Assembly (NCBI GenBank): GCA_938042245.1
Contig: CALIRO010000005.1
Coordinates: 24,431-88,430, forward strand
Direction of reading: 5' to 3'
Length of the DNA stretch: 64,000 nt
From: an uncultured Thermoguttaceae bacterium
Lineage (GTDB): Bacteria > Planctomycetota > Planctomycetia > Pirellulales > Thermoguttaceae
The notes beneath the pieces are model-generated. The model had not been told where the DNA came from. It made no database searches and saw only the letters and a list, made by a program, of their open reading frames with translations. Of the stretch, positions 1-8,225 are shown piece after piece; position 1 is the stretch's first letter, and the number at the start of each line of letters is the position of its first letter. The position numbers were made by a program, and so were the translations under genes.

Positions 1-477
1 CTCAGCAAGCGGCGTCCAACGCCGAAGGGTCAATATCGAAACCACCTGGCTGACTATCCGACGAAACAAGCGCACAGGACCGTGCAGCCAGATCAACGTC
101 ATCAGCCCTGCCGCCGCTCCTAATACAAACGTCCAAAGTAATGCTTCCAGGCCTTGATAGGGACCAAGGAAAGCCCCGAGCATAGCGATTAACTTCACAT
201 CTCCCCCTCCTACGTGGAAAAAGACATAACAAACTACCATGATCAGCCCACATAGGAGGAAACCGGCTAGGCTTGGACCCAGCCCAACAACCCCCCAGAA
301 TTTTTGTAAGTCTTCCGGGGGCAGGACTTCCCAATACCCTAACCCTTCGCCTAAGGCGTTTAGGGCAAAGGCCAGCAAGATGCCTGGATAAACAGTCCAA
401 TTATAAATGACATGACGGCGCACGTCGGTCGTGCTGGCCGCCAACAATAGGACCAGCAATATCCCGATGGCAACCAT
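1..477 (-). CDS. Prepilin peptidase, A24 family (CpaA/TadV type), partial
   Basis: An open minus-strand frame runs from an ATG at 477 off the left edge, so the C-terminus is missing (159 codons seen). It is a very hydrophobic inner-membrane protein. Family landmarks are the first aspartate near the N-terminus (STTDVRR) and the second in GGGDVKL, the GxGD motif of type IV prepilin peptidases. Members cleave the leader of Flp-type pilins at the membrane. The gene starts 13 bp after the small pilin gene and follows cpaF and two pilins, which makes it the processing enzyme of a tad pilus locus. It could be confused with other A24 peptidases, but the lack of a methylase domain and the small size fit the CpaA/TadV branch. 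Confidence 0.88.
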   Translation of the reverse strand, partial: MVAIGILLVLLLAASTTDVRRHVIYNWTVYPGILLAFALNALGEGLGYWEVLPPEDLQKFWGVVGLGPSLAGFLLCGLIMVVCYVFFHVGGGDVKLIAMLGAFLGPYQGLEALLWTFVLGAAAGLMTLIWLHGPVRLFRRIVSQVVSILTLRRWTPLAE

Positions 478-489
478 AAGCCCTCAGGC

Positions 490-696
490 CTACGGCGTGA
501 GGGTGCCGGTCCGGGCGTCGTCGGCGCCTTGGCGCAGTTCCTGCACTCCTTGTTCAAAATAGGCGCGGATGTACGGCCAACCCACTTTGATCAAAAAGAT
601 CAAAATCGGCAGGGCAATCGCGCCAATGATCAGGATCGTTTCCAGGCTCACTGCGCCTTGTTGGTCGTTGTGAAGCTTTCGCAGCAACCGGAACAT
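490..696 (-). CDS. Flp-type pilin-like small membrane protein
   Basis: A protein of about 68 residues starts at the ATG at 696, preceded by AAGGAG seven bases upstream; this start is preferred over an in-frame ATG further out. It has a short basic N-terminus, then a glycine/alanine-rich junction (QQGAVSLETILIIGAIAL) leading into one hydrophobic helix and a short polar tail. This is the layout of Flp/TadE-type pilins, whose leader is cut by a CpaA peptidase such as the one encoded next door. The junction has the conserved small residue followed by a glutamate five residues later, as in type IVb pilins. Function is inferred from layout and neighbours. Confidence 0.75.
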   Translation of the reverse strand: MFRLLRKLHNDQQGAVSLETILIIGAIALPILIFLIKVGWPYIRAYFEQGVQELRQGADDARTGTLTP

Positions 697-775
697 AGAC
701 AGTCTCCTTTTTAAGTAAGGTCTTAAAATAGATTCCTCGCTTGCTTCTAAAACCGACACAAGCCCCTTGTTAAAC

Positions 776-967
776 TTACATAAACGGCCAAGTAATCAGG
801 GTGCTGAGCATTTCGTAGGTAAGCCAAAGGATCTCCCGGCCAGCCGTCATCATAAAGGCTACCATCGGCAGGACCACGCAAAGGACCAGGATATAATCGA
901 GGGAGGCGGCACCCCTTCTTTTAGGGGGCGCTCGCCTTTTGCGCCTTCTTAAGATGCTGTTTCGCAT
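776..967 (-). CDS. Second small Flp-like pilin or pseudopilin
   Basis: A 63-residue protein with a strongly basic N-terminus (RRRKRRAPPKRR), a GAASLDYILVL junction and one hydrophobic helix. It resembles its downstream neighbour in plan but has aspartate where that protein has glutamate in the junction. It lies between cpaF and the other pilin in the same direction, so it is probably a minor pilin or the major Flp subunit of the tad apparatus. It is too short for a firm family call from sequence alone. Confidence 0.65.
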   Translation of the reverse strand: MRNSILRRRKRRAPPKRRGAASLDYILVLCVVLPMVAFMMTAGREILWLTYEMLSTLITWPFM

Positions 968-1285
968 TGCCGATTCCTTTGGCGGCCTTATACCAGAGTA
1001 CTAGAGGCCTGTTCTGCTTGGTTAAACCCACGCTCCCTTAAGAAAGTTTCGACTATCTTTTACGGGAACCTTCCTTTGGCTACGTTCTTACTTTCCTTCG
1101 CTCCATCTTTTATTTTATTCCGAAGAGTTTCGGACGCCATAGGAACGAATACAATTTCCTAATCTTTCTATTTTGTGTATTTTGTTTATTTTACCAAAAC
1201 CCGTTTATTCTCCTTCCCTTTAGAGAGGCCAACGTCCTCGCCCGGTTCTGGAGGGTCCCCCCTTTTTGTATGTATCATATCCCCC
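968..1285. other. Intergenic, AT-rich, no gene seen
   Basis: Between the 3' end of cpaF and the first pilin gene. It is T-rich on the plus strand around 1130-1200. On the minus strand TATAAG preceded by TG occurs near 1000, a possible extended -10 for the pilin genes, but no good -35 is present. I see no RNA gene or repeat. Confidence 0.4.
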
Positions 1286-2413
1286 TTATCCTGGGTGTTT
1301 TTCCAACGTCCACAAGGGGGTCGTATTTCGCACCCGGTGGGCGATCCCTTGTTCCAACACATCGCGATGGAAGGAAGGTTTTTCCCCGGTCATGGCCAGA
1401 TCGGCCACTAATCGCCCATCCGGCGTGCGCCCCTTCAATCGGGAAACAAACAAATCTCGCAACACAAACTGATTATTTTGGTCCAACCCGGCAGTTTCAG
1501 TAATCCGAGTAACTTTCCGAGACCCGTCTTCGCTGAACCGGTCGATCTGCACGACCAGGTTGATGGCAGCCGCCACCTGGGCTCTTGCCACATACACCGG
1601 AATATCCACATCCGACATCAGCGACAGCGTCTCCAGCCGAATCAACGCATCCCGGGGGCTGCTAGCATGGATGGTGGTAATACTGCCAGCATGGCCGCTA
1701 AGCATGGCCTGGAGCATATCCAGCGCTTCGCCGGCCCGCACCTCGCCGACAATGATCCGGTCTGGGCGCATGCGCAAGGCATTTAAAAACAATTGCCGAA
1801 CCGTAAGCACCCCCCGCCCCATGGCGTCGCCATGCTGGGCTTCCAGGTAGAGGCAGTGCGGCTGGATAAGGCGAAGTTCCGAAGTGTCTTCGATGACCAC
1901 AATGCGCTCTTGTTCCGGGATGGCCCGGGACATGGCATTGAGCAGCGTAGTTTTGCCAGTGCCGGTCCCGCCAGAAATCAAGATGTTTTTCCGCAGTGCC
2001 ACACAGAGTTCGAGGAACTCTTTGGCTGGTTCCGAGAGGCTATTCAGGTGGACAAAATCTTCCAGCGTCATCGCCTCCCGGGTGAATTTGCGGATGGTTA
2101 GATAGGTGCCCGTGCGCGCACAGGGGGGCAACACCGCATGAACTCGGGAACCGTTCGGAAGCCGAGCATCCAGCACCGGATGTTCTGGGCTGATCTCCCG
2201 GCCTACCCACTGGGCCACATTGTGTATGGCCGAGACCAATGCATCGTCGCTGGGAAACCGGGCGTTGGTCCGCTCCAATTTGCCTCGCCGCTCGATGTAA
2301 ATCTCATCGAAGCGGTTGACCATAATCTCCGTAACCGAATCATCCTCTAAGAAGGGGAGGAGCGGTTGCAGAAAGAAACGCACACTGGCTTCGAAAATGG
2401 CTTGCCGACCCAC
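1286..2413 (-). CDS. cpaF: Tad pilus assembly ATPase, CpaF/TadA family
   Basis: Secretion ATPase that powers assembly of Flp pili at the inner membrane. Counting from the GTG at 2413, it shows Walker A GGTGTGKTT at about residues 148-156, the Walker B region RIIVGEVRAGEA at about 219-230 and the His box GHAGSITTIHA at about 240-250, all typical of VirB11/CpaF ATPases. The frame is open back to an ATG at 2623, but those first 70 residues do not look like CpaF. The GTG at 2413 has GGAGG about 10 bases upstream, and a TTGACA promoter-like element lies inside the longer frame, so the shorter start is preferred. It leads the pilin and prepilin peptidase genes. Confidence 0.9.
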   Translation of the reverse strand: MGRQAIFEASVRFFLQPLLPFLEDDSVTEIMVNRFDEIYIERRGKLERTNARFPSDDALVSAIHNVAQWVGREISPEHPVLDARLPNGSRVHAVLPPCARTGTYLTIRKFTREAMTLEDFVHLNSLSEPAKEFLELCVALRKNILISGGTGTGKTTLLNAMSRAIPEQERIVVIEDTSELRLIQPHCLYLEAQHGDAMGRGVLTVRQLFLNALRMRPDRIIVGEVRAGEALDMLQAMLSGHAGSITTIHASSPRDALIRLETLSLMSDVDIPVYVARAQVAAAINLVVQIDRFSEDGSRKVTRITETAGLDQNNQFVLRDLFVSRLKGRTPDGRLVADLAMTGEKPSFHRDVLEQGIAHRVRNTTPLWTLEKHPG

Positions 2414-2485
2414 TGGCCTTTGGCCTCCCTCTGTCCCAGCGATCGAGATTTCAGAAAAGCCCTGGCCCAGCCTTTCTGCCTTCTT

Positions 2486-2514
2486 ATTCTCTCCCAGTCG
2501 GGGAGGTATGTCAA
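2486..2514 (-). promoter_or_regulatory. Candidate promoter for cpaF and the tad genes
   Basis: On the minus strand TTGACA (2514-2509) is followed after 17 bases by GAGAAT (2491-2486). The -35 is perfect and the -10 is fair. It is preceded by CTC, as are the -35 boxes at 17952 and 48740. It lies about 75 bp upstream of the GTG start at 2413. Confidence 0.4.
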
Positions 2515-2796
2515 GAGGCCATGCGCCAAAAAGGCCCCTACCAGTTGGTGTGCATCTGCTGCTCTGTATATCCAGAGGGATTCCAATCTTGTTCCTTACC
2601 AGGCTGTTTGGAGATAAATCCACACCGGCAACCTTCTGGGATCAGTCGGGGGCTGTCCTGGGGGAAAGGCTCCAACTCGGAGGGGCTAGGCGGTTGCCGA
2701 CCCTCTCTGGAAGCCCCGTTTACCAGACGGTGGTACGGGCTCCCCGAGCTGCATGGCCTAACAGAACTTCCTCCCAGCAGCGTCCAATAGACGGTG

Positions 2797-4617
2797 TTAC
2801 CGGGCGTTTTGGGAGGCTTTGGGTGCTTCGTACCACTCGGCGCGGATAAAGCGGGCGATCAGTTCGATCTGCTGCCGGGAAAGTTCCTTTTCGAAGATGG
2901 GCATCCGGTCGTTTCGAGAGCCGTAGAATTTAGCGGCTGCTGGATTGCTGGTAATTTCCACAAGCCATCCAAGTGACCCGTAGCCGGTAAGTTCTGGCCC
3001 GCTTTGGGTCCCTTTGCCGTGGAAGCGGTGGCAGCCGGCGCAATTTTGCTGGAAAAGTGTTCGGCCCTGGTCGATACGGGCCTTTTGTTGGGCCAGGTCT
3101 GCTTGGTAATGGGGCAGGTTGGCCTCGGCGGCAAGCATCAGAGCGATGCTATCCATTTGCTCCTGCAATTCTTTCAACTCGTCTGCGTCTAAGTCGGCGT
3201 ACATTTCTTTGATCGTTTGGACCATGTGGCCATTTTTGAACGCCGTGCCGCCGAAATACTCAGGCGACTGAATCCGCTGGGGATCTAGCCAACCTCGAAT
3301 TTGTTGGGCTGTGCCAAAAGCGCCCAGATTTGGGGCAGTGGGTTTTTCCAGGCGGAACTCCTTGCCCAGGCCGCCTACATGAGCATGGCAGGAGGCGCAA
3401 TGCTGCTCGAAAAGCCGGGCACCTTCCGTCTTAGGATCCGTCTTCAGCAGGGTTAATGCGCCGGTAGGGGGGATGCCCTGCCCTTGGGCCAACTCGACGG
3501 TCCGCTGGGCCAACTGCTGTTCTTCCGCAACGGCCTCCTGGTGCCTGGGGTCTTTGGCGTCCGCCCGATAGGAGAGCAAGGTCAAAATCCCTAAACCGCC
3601 TCCAATTACCACCAATATCCCCACATTGGCCCAATATCCCCACCGCCACCGGCTAATAAACGGCATGGCCAAAAACAGCACGACAATCAAGCCCGGAATG
3701 ATAAAGATGGGGAAAATCTTCCAAGAAAGTCCCGTACCGAAGATGCCCGAGCCGGGGATCATTTCCGAAAGTCCATAGACGCCCCGGAGGGACCATTCGG
3801 GCCGGGCCGCATCGTAAAAATGCATCGGATCCGCAGGCGAACCTAAAGGAGCGCCTTCGCGTCCAACCAGCGCCAGGACCACCCCCATCAGCAGCAGGCA
3901 GGCCGCCGCATTGCGCACCGCCTGCGCCGGCCAATACGGTCCAGCCGGCAGCGGCGGCGCATTGGTAACAACCCGCACCCGGCGCAGCAAGGCCACATGC
4001 GCCCACAAAAGCAACGCAAAACCAAACGCCAACACCCCCACATGCAGGGCGAAAAACCGGGTGAGCGTCAATGTACCCAGTTCGGGGCCCGGCCCGCCAA
4101 TAGCTATCTTCAACAGGCTCTGGCCAACCAGCGGCAGCAGGGTCAAAAACCGCACTCGTACCGTGGTGGCTGAGAAAGCATTTCGGTCCCAACTCAAAAG
4201 ATCGCCTGTCAAACAGAGGGCCATGCTGCACAGGAACAAAAAGATAGCTGTCCAAAAGACCAGTTCTCTGGGCCGCCGATACTCTCCCAAAAACACCATT
4301 CCCGCTACATAAAGCGCAAGCAGAGCCACTAAAACCTGGGCGGTGTAGTGGTGGATGCCGCGCAGCAGCCAACCGCCCGGCAACTGGTACTGAATATAAT
4401 AGACGCTTTCCCAAGCGGTCTGGGCACTGGGACTATAATGCATCCAGAGGACCAGCCCGGTGATGGCTTGGACGATCAGGCCGAATAGGATCGCCGCCCG
4501 CACCGCATTACCCCAACACAGACCGCCCAGCACGGCCCGGGCAGAGCAGGTATGGATGGCCGTCTTCAGCCCGGTCCGCTCTTCCAACCAATCGGCCAGC
4601 CGTTGCCAGAAGCTCAT
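2797..4617 (-). CDS. Cytochrome b fused to a dihaem cytochrome c (bc complex)
   Basis: A 606-residue fusion protein of a quinol-oxidising bc-type complex. Residues 1-350 form the cytochrome b part with about eight membrane helices. It aligns without gaps to cytochrome b6 across helix B: GWLLRGIHH with His89, and PREL at 116-119. Helix D has His192 and His207 spaced 15 apart, as in b6. The second helix B ligand (His in b6) is Tyr103 here. The Qo motif reads PEWS (273-276) instead of PEWY. Residues 400-606 carry two haem c sites, CASCH (407-411) and CAGCH (526-530). Its start overlaps the Rieske stop as ATGA, so the two are translationally coupled. Planctomycete bc complexes often carry such c-type fusions. 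Confidence 0.9.
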   Translation of the reverse strand: MSFWQRLADWLEERTGLKTAIHTCSARAVLGGLCWGNAVRAAILFGLIVQAITGLVLWMHYSPSAQTAWESVYYIQYQLPGGWLLRGIHHYTAQVLVALLALYVAGMVFLGEYRRPRELVFWTAIFLFLCSMALCLTGDLLSWDRNAFSATTVRVRFLTLLPLVGQSLLKIAIGGPGPELGTLTLTRFFALHVGVLAFGFALLLWAHVALLRRVRVVTNAPPLPAGPYWPAQAVRNAAACLLLMGVVLALVGREGAPLGSPADPMHFYDAARPEWSLRGVYGLSEMIPGSGIFGTGLSWKIFPIFIIPGLIVVLFLAMPFISRWRWGYWANVGILVVIGGGLGILTLLSYRADAKDPRHQEAVAEEQQLAQRTVELAQGQGIPPTGALTLLKTDPKTEGARLFEQHCASCHAHVGGLGKEFRLEKPTAPNLGAFGTAQQIRGWLDPQRIQSPEYFGGTAFKNGHMVQTIKEMYADLDADELKELQEQMDSIALMLAAEANLPHYQADLAQQKARIDQGRTLFQQNCAGCHRFHGKGTQSGPELTGYGSLGWLVEITSNPAAAKFYGSRNDRMPIFEKELSRQQIELIARFIRAEWYEAPKASQNAR

Positions 4618-5192
4618 ACTTCCTCCTCCTTGGTGGGTGTGCCGGTGCGAAAGTTCTTAAACTGTACATAGACAAATCCGCCCTCGATCTTCACCTCCAA
4701 GCTGTCCATATCCCGTGGGCTTTCGGAGACGGCGTCGGTGCGTCGGCCGTCCAAGTCGAAATTGGCCTTATGACAGGGACAATAAAACTTTTTGACCACC
4801 TCCTGCCCCTGCTTTTCTTCCACATAGGAAATGGCACAGCCCATATGAGGGCATTTGACCTGAAAAGCAACCACCTGCTCTTTGCCCAGCCGACGAAGGA
4901 AGATCTGTCCGATCGGCTCGTTCGGATACACCATCCAGGCATCCCGGCGCTGGGCCAGGATAGGAATCTTTTTCGGCGTGCCGTCTTCCGGCAGGCTATC
5001 TAAGGGGGCCACCTGGGTGAAATCGGCGGTGGGTTGGCCCTTTTGCCGAGCCGGTGCAAAAAAGCTCCGTACCGCCGCCCCCACCGGCGCAACATACGCC
5101 GCAATCCAAGCACCCAAGGCCAACAGCTTCTTAAAAAAGCCCCGTCGCTGGCCGGTCGGCAATTCCGGTCGCAAAGAAATATCGTCCGCCAT
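4614..5192 (-). CDS. Rieske iron-sulfur protein of the bc complex
   Basis: A 192-residue protein that passes electrons from quinol to the cytochrome c part of the complex. It has one N-terminal membrane helix (about 20-45), preceded by RR in GQRRGFF, which suggests Tat-dependent insertion. The Rieske domain binds a [2Fe-2S] cluster through CPHMGC (114-119) and CPCHKANF (138-145). The gene is first in the pair, and its stop overlaps the cytochrome b start by four bases. The length and the two cysteine-histidine boxes match b6f/bc-type Rieske proteins rather than soluble ferredoxins. Confidence 0.93.
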   Translation of the reverse strand: MADDISLRPELPTGQRRGFFKKLLALGAWIAAYVAPVGAAVRSFFAPARQKGQPTADFTQVAPLDSLPEDGTPKKIPILAQRRDAWMVYPNEPIGQIFLRRLGKEQVVAFQVKCPHMGCAISYVEEKQGQEVVKKFYCPCHKANFDLDGRRTDAVSESPRDMDSLEVKIEGGFVYVQFKNFRTGTPTKEEEV

Positions 5193-5321
5193 CGTTTTGC
5201 CTTCTCCCTAGGTATTAGGTCGTATCGACGGAAATCGTTCCCCAAACCTTTTCCAAGATAACCCTTGATTATAAATGCCGGGGCGCAAAAAGAAAGCGGG
5301 CCGCCCTACGGCTAACTCTTT

Positions 5322-6413
5322 TTACTCTTTGCCGGGGATGGTCAAAGTAACCGCCAAACTTTTCTTCGGCGCTACTAGGAAATTGCTTGCCGTGTATTCC
5401 AGCCGAATCGGTTTGGCGGGGTCGGCCGTACCGATTTTTAGCAGGCTGACTGTCCCAGCCGGCAGTAGCAGTTGAGCCGGTCCAGGCCCACCGGTTCGCT
5501 CTAGCCGAATGTCCACTTCCGAACGATTCCGAATATGCACAAAGACGGCGTTTTTCACTCGATGGTGGGGCGGCAGCACTTGGACACATGCCTCGAACAT
5601 CGGCCGAAGCCATTCCTCTCGCCCAATCAATTGATCCTTGTACCAGACCAGGGTTCGGCCAGCCCGGAGAGCCTCTTCCACAGCCGGCAGGTTTTTTTCC
5701 TTGGCAAAGACCAGAGTACAGGTCCGGTGGTCCGCCGCGGTGTTTTTCTTCCTGAGGTCTGGCTCATGGATATCGGAGTTGCCGATCAGGGTAAGGTTCT
5801 TTTCCATCGCGTAGCCGTGGGCTTCCTCGTAGTAAGTTTCGCCGTTAGCGATTTCGATACCGTGAAGCCACTTTTTCTCATACAGGGCGGTTTGCACCTC
5901 TCCCCACCGGCCCTTTTCTGGGCCTTGCCAACCAGGATGGTTCCAGAAGATAAACGCCCCTTGTTCGGCAGCCCGGCGGAAGACTTCCATCAGGTCCGGA
6001 TGATCCAAGGCGGCTACATCTTTCAGGAAGATGGCGTTGAAGTGGCCCGGCGGCGTATCGCGGGTAATCTCGGCGCCTCGAATGAGCAGGATGTCTCGGC
6101 TTGCTGCCTCCCCACCCAATAGCTCATAAGGACGATTATGTTTGGTGGGCAAATCGTCCTTGTGCGGCTGATATTCGATATGGTCCGTAATAGCGATCAC
6201 ATGCAGTCCTTGACGCCAGGCTTCTTTAGCCCGGATGGGCGGCCAGACGCTCCCGTCGGAAAAAACGGTGTGCATGTGCAAGTCGCAGACAAGCGTTTGA
6301 TAGCCCGGCAAATCAGGAAACCGGATTTCCTGCCGAACCTCCTGCGCCTGAACCGCCAGCACCAGGCTAAACCATAACAGTCCTATCATTCCACTTCGGA
6401 TAGGGTGCAGCAT
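5322..6413 (-). CDS. Exported PHP-domain phosphoesterase-like protein
   Basis: A 363-residue protein with a signal peptide (about 1-23, ending AQAQ). The PHP domain opens with CDLHMHTVFSDG (43-54). Further metal-ligand motifs follow: ITDHIEY, the GAEIT segment, WNHPGW and GNSDIHEP, in the order expected for the trinuclear metal site of PHP hydrolases. The last 100 residues look like a beta-rich appendage. Its substrate cannot be told from the sequence; exported PHP proteins are common in planctomycetes and are not DNA polymerase-associated. It lies downstream of the DegT-family gene in the same direction with a terminator-like hairpin between them. Confidence 0.82.
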   Translation of the reverse strand: MLHPIRSGMIGLLWFSLVLAVQAQEVRQEIRFPDLPGYQTLVCDLHMHTVFSDGSVWPPIRAKEAWRQGLHVIAITDHIEYQPHKDDLPTKHNRPYELLGGEAASRDILLIRGAEITRDTPPGHFNAIFLKDVAALDHPDLMEVFRRAAEQGAFIFWNHPGWQGPEKGRWGEVQTALYEKKWLHGIEIANGETYYEEAHGYAMEKNLTLIGNSDIHEPDLRKKNTAADHRTCTLVFAKEKNLPAVEEALRAGRTLVWYKDQLIGREEWLRPMFEACVQVLPPHHRVKNAVFVHIRNRSEVDIRLERTGGPGPAQLLLPAGTVSLLKIGTADPAKPIRLEYTASNFLVAPKKSLAVTLTIPGKE

Positions 6414-6460
6414 GTACCGCCTCCTTCAAAAAGGACCGAGAACCAAAAAACCAAACCAAG

Positions 6461-6509
6461 TCCCGGAATTCCTCTTCGGATTATGGTATCAAATTTCGGG
6501 ATTCCGGGA
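6461..6509 (-). terminator. Possible terminator after the DegT-family gene
   Basis: Inverted repeat TCCCGGAAT (6461-6469) and ATTCCGGGA (6501-6509). On the minus strand the stem is followed by a T-rich stretch (CTTGGTTTGGTTTTTTGG). The 31-nt loop is long for a classical terminator, so this is tentative. Confidence 0.35.
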
Positions 6510-6594
6510 AATGAAAACACATTCCCTTCGGTCTGCAACCTGGGCAGGCCGCTGAATAAGGCGCCAAACGGGAGGGTATGGCAGAAAGGAATGC

Positions 6595-7962
6595 TTACGC
6601 CTTATGCATGGCCAAATAAACTTTTCGGACGGCCTTGATGATGTCGGCCACATCGTCGTCGGTGTATTTGGGGCCGATCTGGGGACCTCCAAACCGGCTC
6701 AACATGTCGGCGGTTTTTGGGTAGGCGGCCGCACCGTACTGAATCTGTTGGCCACGTTCGCTCTTAAAGGAAGGCCAATCCGGATGGATAGTTCGTTTTT
6801 GTTCGACCCGGCCGTCGGCAGGCAAAAAGACCGACCCGGCTGGTCCAATGGCCGAGATGCCTTCGGCCCGCAACGCCCGGAGGAATTGATCCCGACGCTG
6901 GCGGTTGCCCATATCAATCATCACCGCATAGCCTAGGTCGCCGTCGGGGCAGCCGGTTTTCCGGAATTTGATCCCCGGCAGGTCCTGAATACCTTCTTTG
7001 ACCTTTCGGGCGTTGGCCCGCAGGTTGTTGCAGATGGTATCCAGCTTGCGCAATTGGGCCCGGAGAACTGCTGCCGTCAGTTCACTCATTCGAAAATTGC
7101 AGGAGGCAAAACTGCCCAACACGCCGTTGCCAACCGACTCGTTAAAACATCGGCTGATAGTGCCCACATCATGGAACCGGAACGCCCGTTCATAGAGCAC
7201 CGGATCGTTGGTGATCACCGCGCCGCCTTCGCCGGAGGTGATGGTTTTACTGAGTTGGAAGCTATTGATGCCGATGTCGCCGATGGTGCCCACTGGTTTA
7301 CCTTTGTATTTGCCGCCCACGCACTGGGCCAGGTCTTCGAGCACCCGGACGTGGTGTTTTCGGGCGATGTCCATGATGCGGTCCATGTCGCAAATGCCGC
7401 CTTGCAGGTGGGCCACAATGATCGCCTTGGTCTTCGGGGTAATGCGCCGCTCGATGTCGTCTGGATCGATGCCGAGCGATTCGTCGATCTCGGCAAAGAC
7501 CGGCAGGGCTCCGCAGAGCACAATGGCATCGTAGTCGGCGTACCAGTTCCAAGCGGGGCAGATGACTTCATCGCCGGGGCCGATTTCTAGGGCCGCCATG
7601 GCCGCATAAAGAGCCGTCGTCCCAGAGGTAACGCCGATCACATACTTTGCGCCCAGGTATTTGGCGTATTCCCGCTCGAACTGGGCCACTTTGCCGCCCG
7701 CATGGCGGAACGGATTCCGGGAGTCGATCACCTCGATCAATTCCTGTTTTTCTTCGTCGTCGTAGTACTGGGGGCCGTAGGGGCCGGTGCCTAAGAGGTT
7801 TTTCCGTACTGGCTGGCCGCCTTGGATGGCCAGCCGCTCTTCGGCCAGCTTTTCTTCTGCACCAAAGACGCCGCCAGATCGGCGTGCTAGCCAAGCAGCG
7901 CCTGCGCCCAAAGCGCCCAGCGATTCCAAAAACTCACGCCGTGTCGGTTGCAACGGGTTCAT
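6595..7962 (-). CDS. DegT/DnrJ/EryC1/StrS-family protein with Tat signal
   Basis: The start at ATG 7962 is fixed by AAGGAG eight bases upstream. The N-terminus TRREFLESLGALGAGAAWLA is a twin-arginine signal (RR at 8-9). The rest is a PLP-dependent aminotransferase fold of the sugar-aminotransferase family: SGTTALYAA at 113-121, HLQGG near 185, and NSFQLSKTITSGEGGA with the probable Schiff-base Lys239. Cytoplasmic homologues transfer an amino group to nucleotide-sugar ketones. Export of such an enzyme is odd, because PLP and nucleotide sugars are cytoplasmic. The signal may serve to export a holoenzyme acting on another substrate. Function is not certain. Confidence 0.85.
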   Translation of the reverse strand: MNPLQPTRREFLESLGALGAGAAWLARRSGGVFGAEEKLAEERLAIQGGQPVRKNLLGTGPYGPQYYDDEEKQELIEVIDSRNPFRHAGGKVAQFEREYAKYLGAKYVIGVTSGTTALYAAMAALEIGPGDEVICPAWNWYADYDAIVLCGALPVFAEIDESLGIDPDDIERRITPKTKAIIVAHLQGGICDMDRIMDIARKHHVRVLEDLAQCVGGKYKGKPVGTIGDIGINSFQLSKTITSGEGGAVITNDPVLYERAFRFHDVGTISRCFNESVGNGVLGSFASCNFRMSELTAAVLRAQLRKLDTICNNLRANARKVKEGIQDLPGIKFRKTGCPDGDLGYAVMIDMGNRQRRDQFLRALRAEGISAIGPAGSVFLPADGRVEQKRTIHPDWPSFKSERGQQIQYGAAAYPKTADMLSRFGGPQIGPKYTDDDVADIIKAVRKVYLAMHKA

Positions 7963-8084
7963 CGTTTTATCTCCTTGGATAGAGGGAAATTGGATAGGGA
8001 AAAAGGAGGGAATCTCGCTTGGATAGCGAGAAAACAACCATATCTCATTGGAGCCGAACGTTCTCCCCGGGGGAAAGTGTAACT

Positions 8085-8165
8085 GTGTAACTTAGTCTGT
8101 TAGACTGAGTGACTTAGTCTGTCAGGTAACTTAGTCTGTCAGACGGAGTCATTTAGTTGGACTGA
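8085..8165. repeat. Cluster of short repeats, CTTAGTCTGT unit
   Basis: CTTAGTCTGT occurs at 8091, 8113 and 8130. Partly complementary segments (AGACTGAG, CAGACGGAG, GGACTGAG) lie between and after the copies, so the stretch can form small hairpins. It lies upstream of the DegT-family gene and downstream of the RidA gene. Its function is unknown. Confidence 0.6.
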
Positions 8166-8225
8166 GTTTGCTGCCAGTTGGCCGAAATACCTACCGTCTA
8201 ATAGACACTGCTACTGAATATACTC

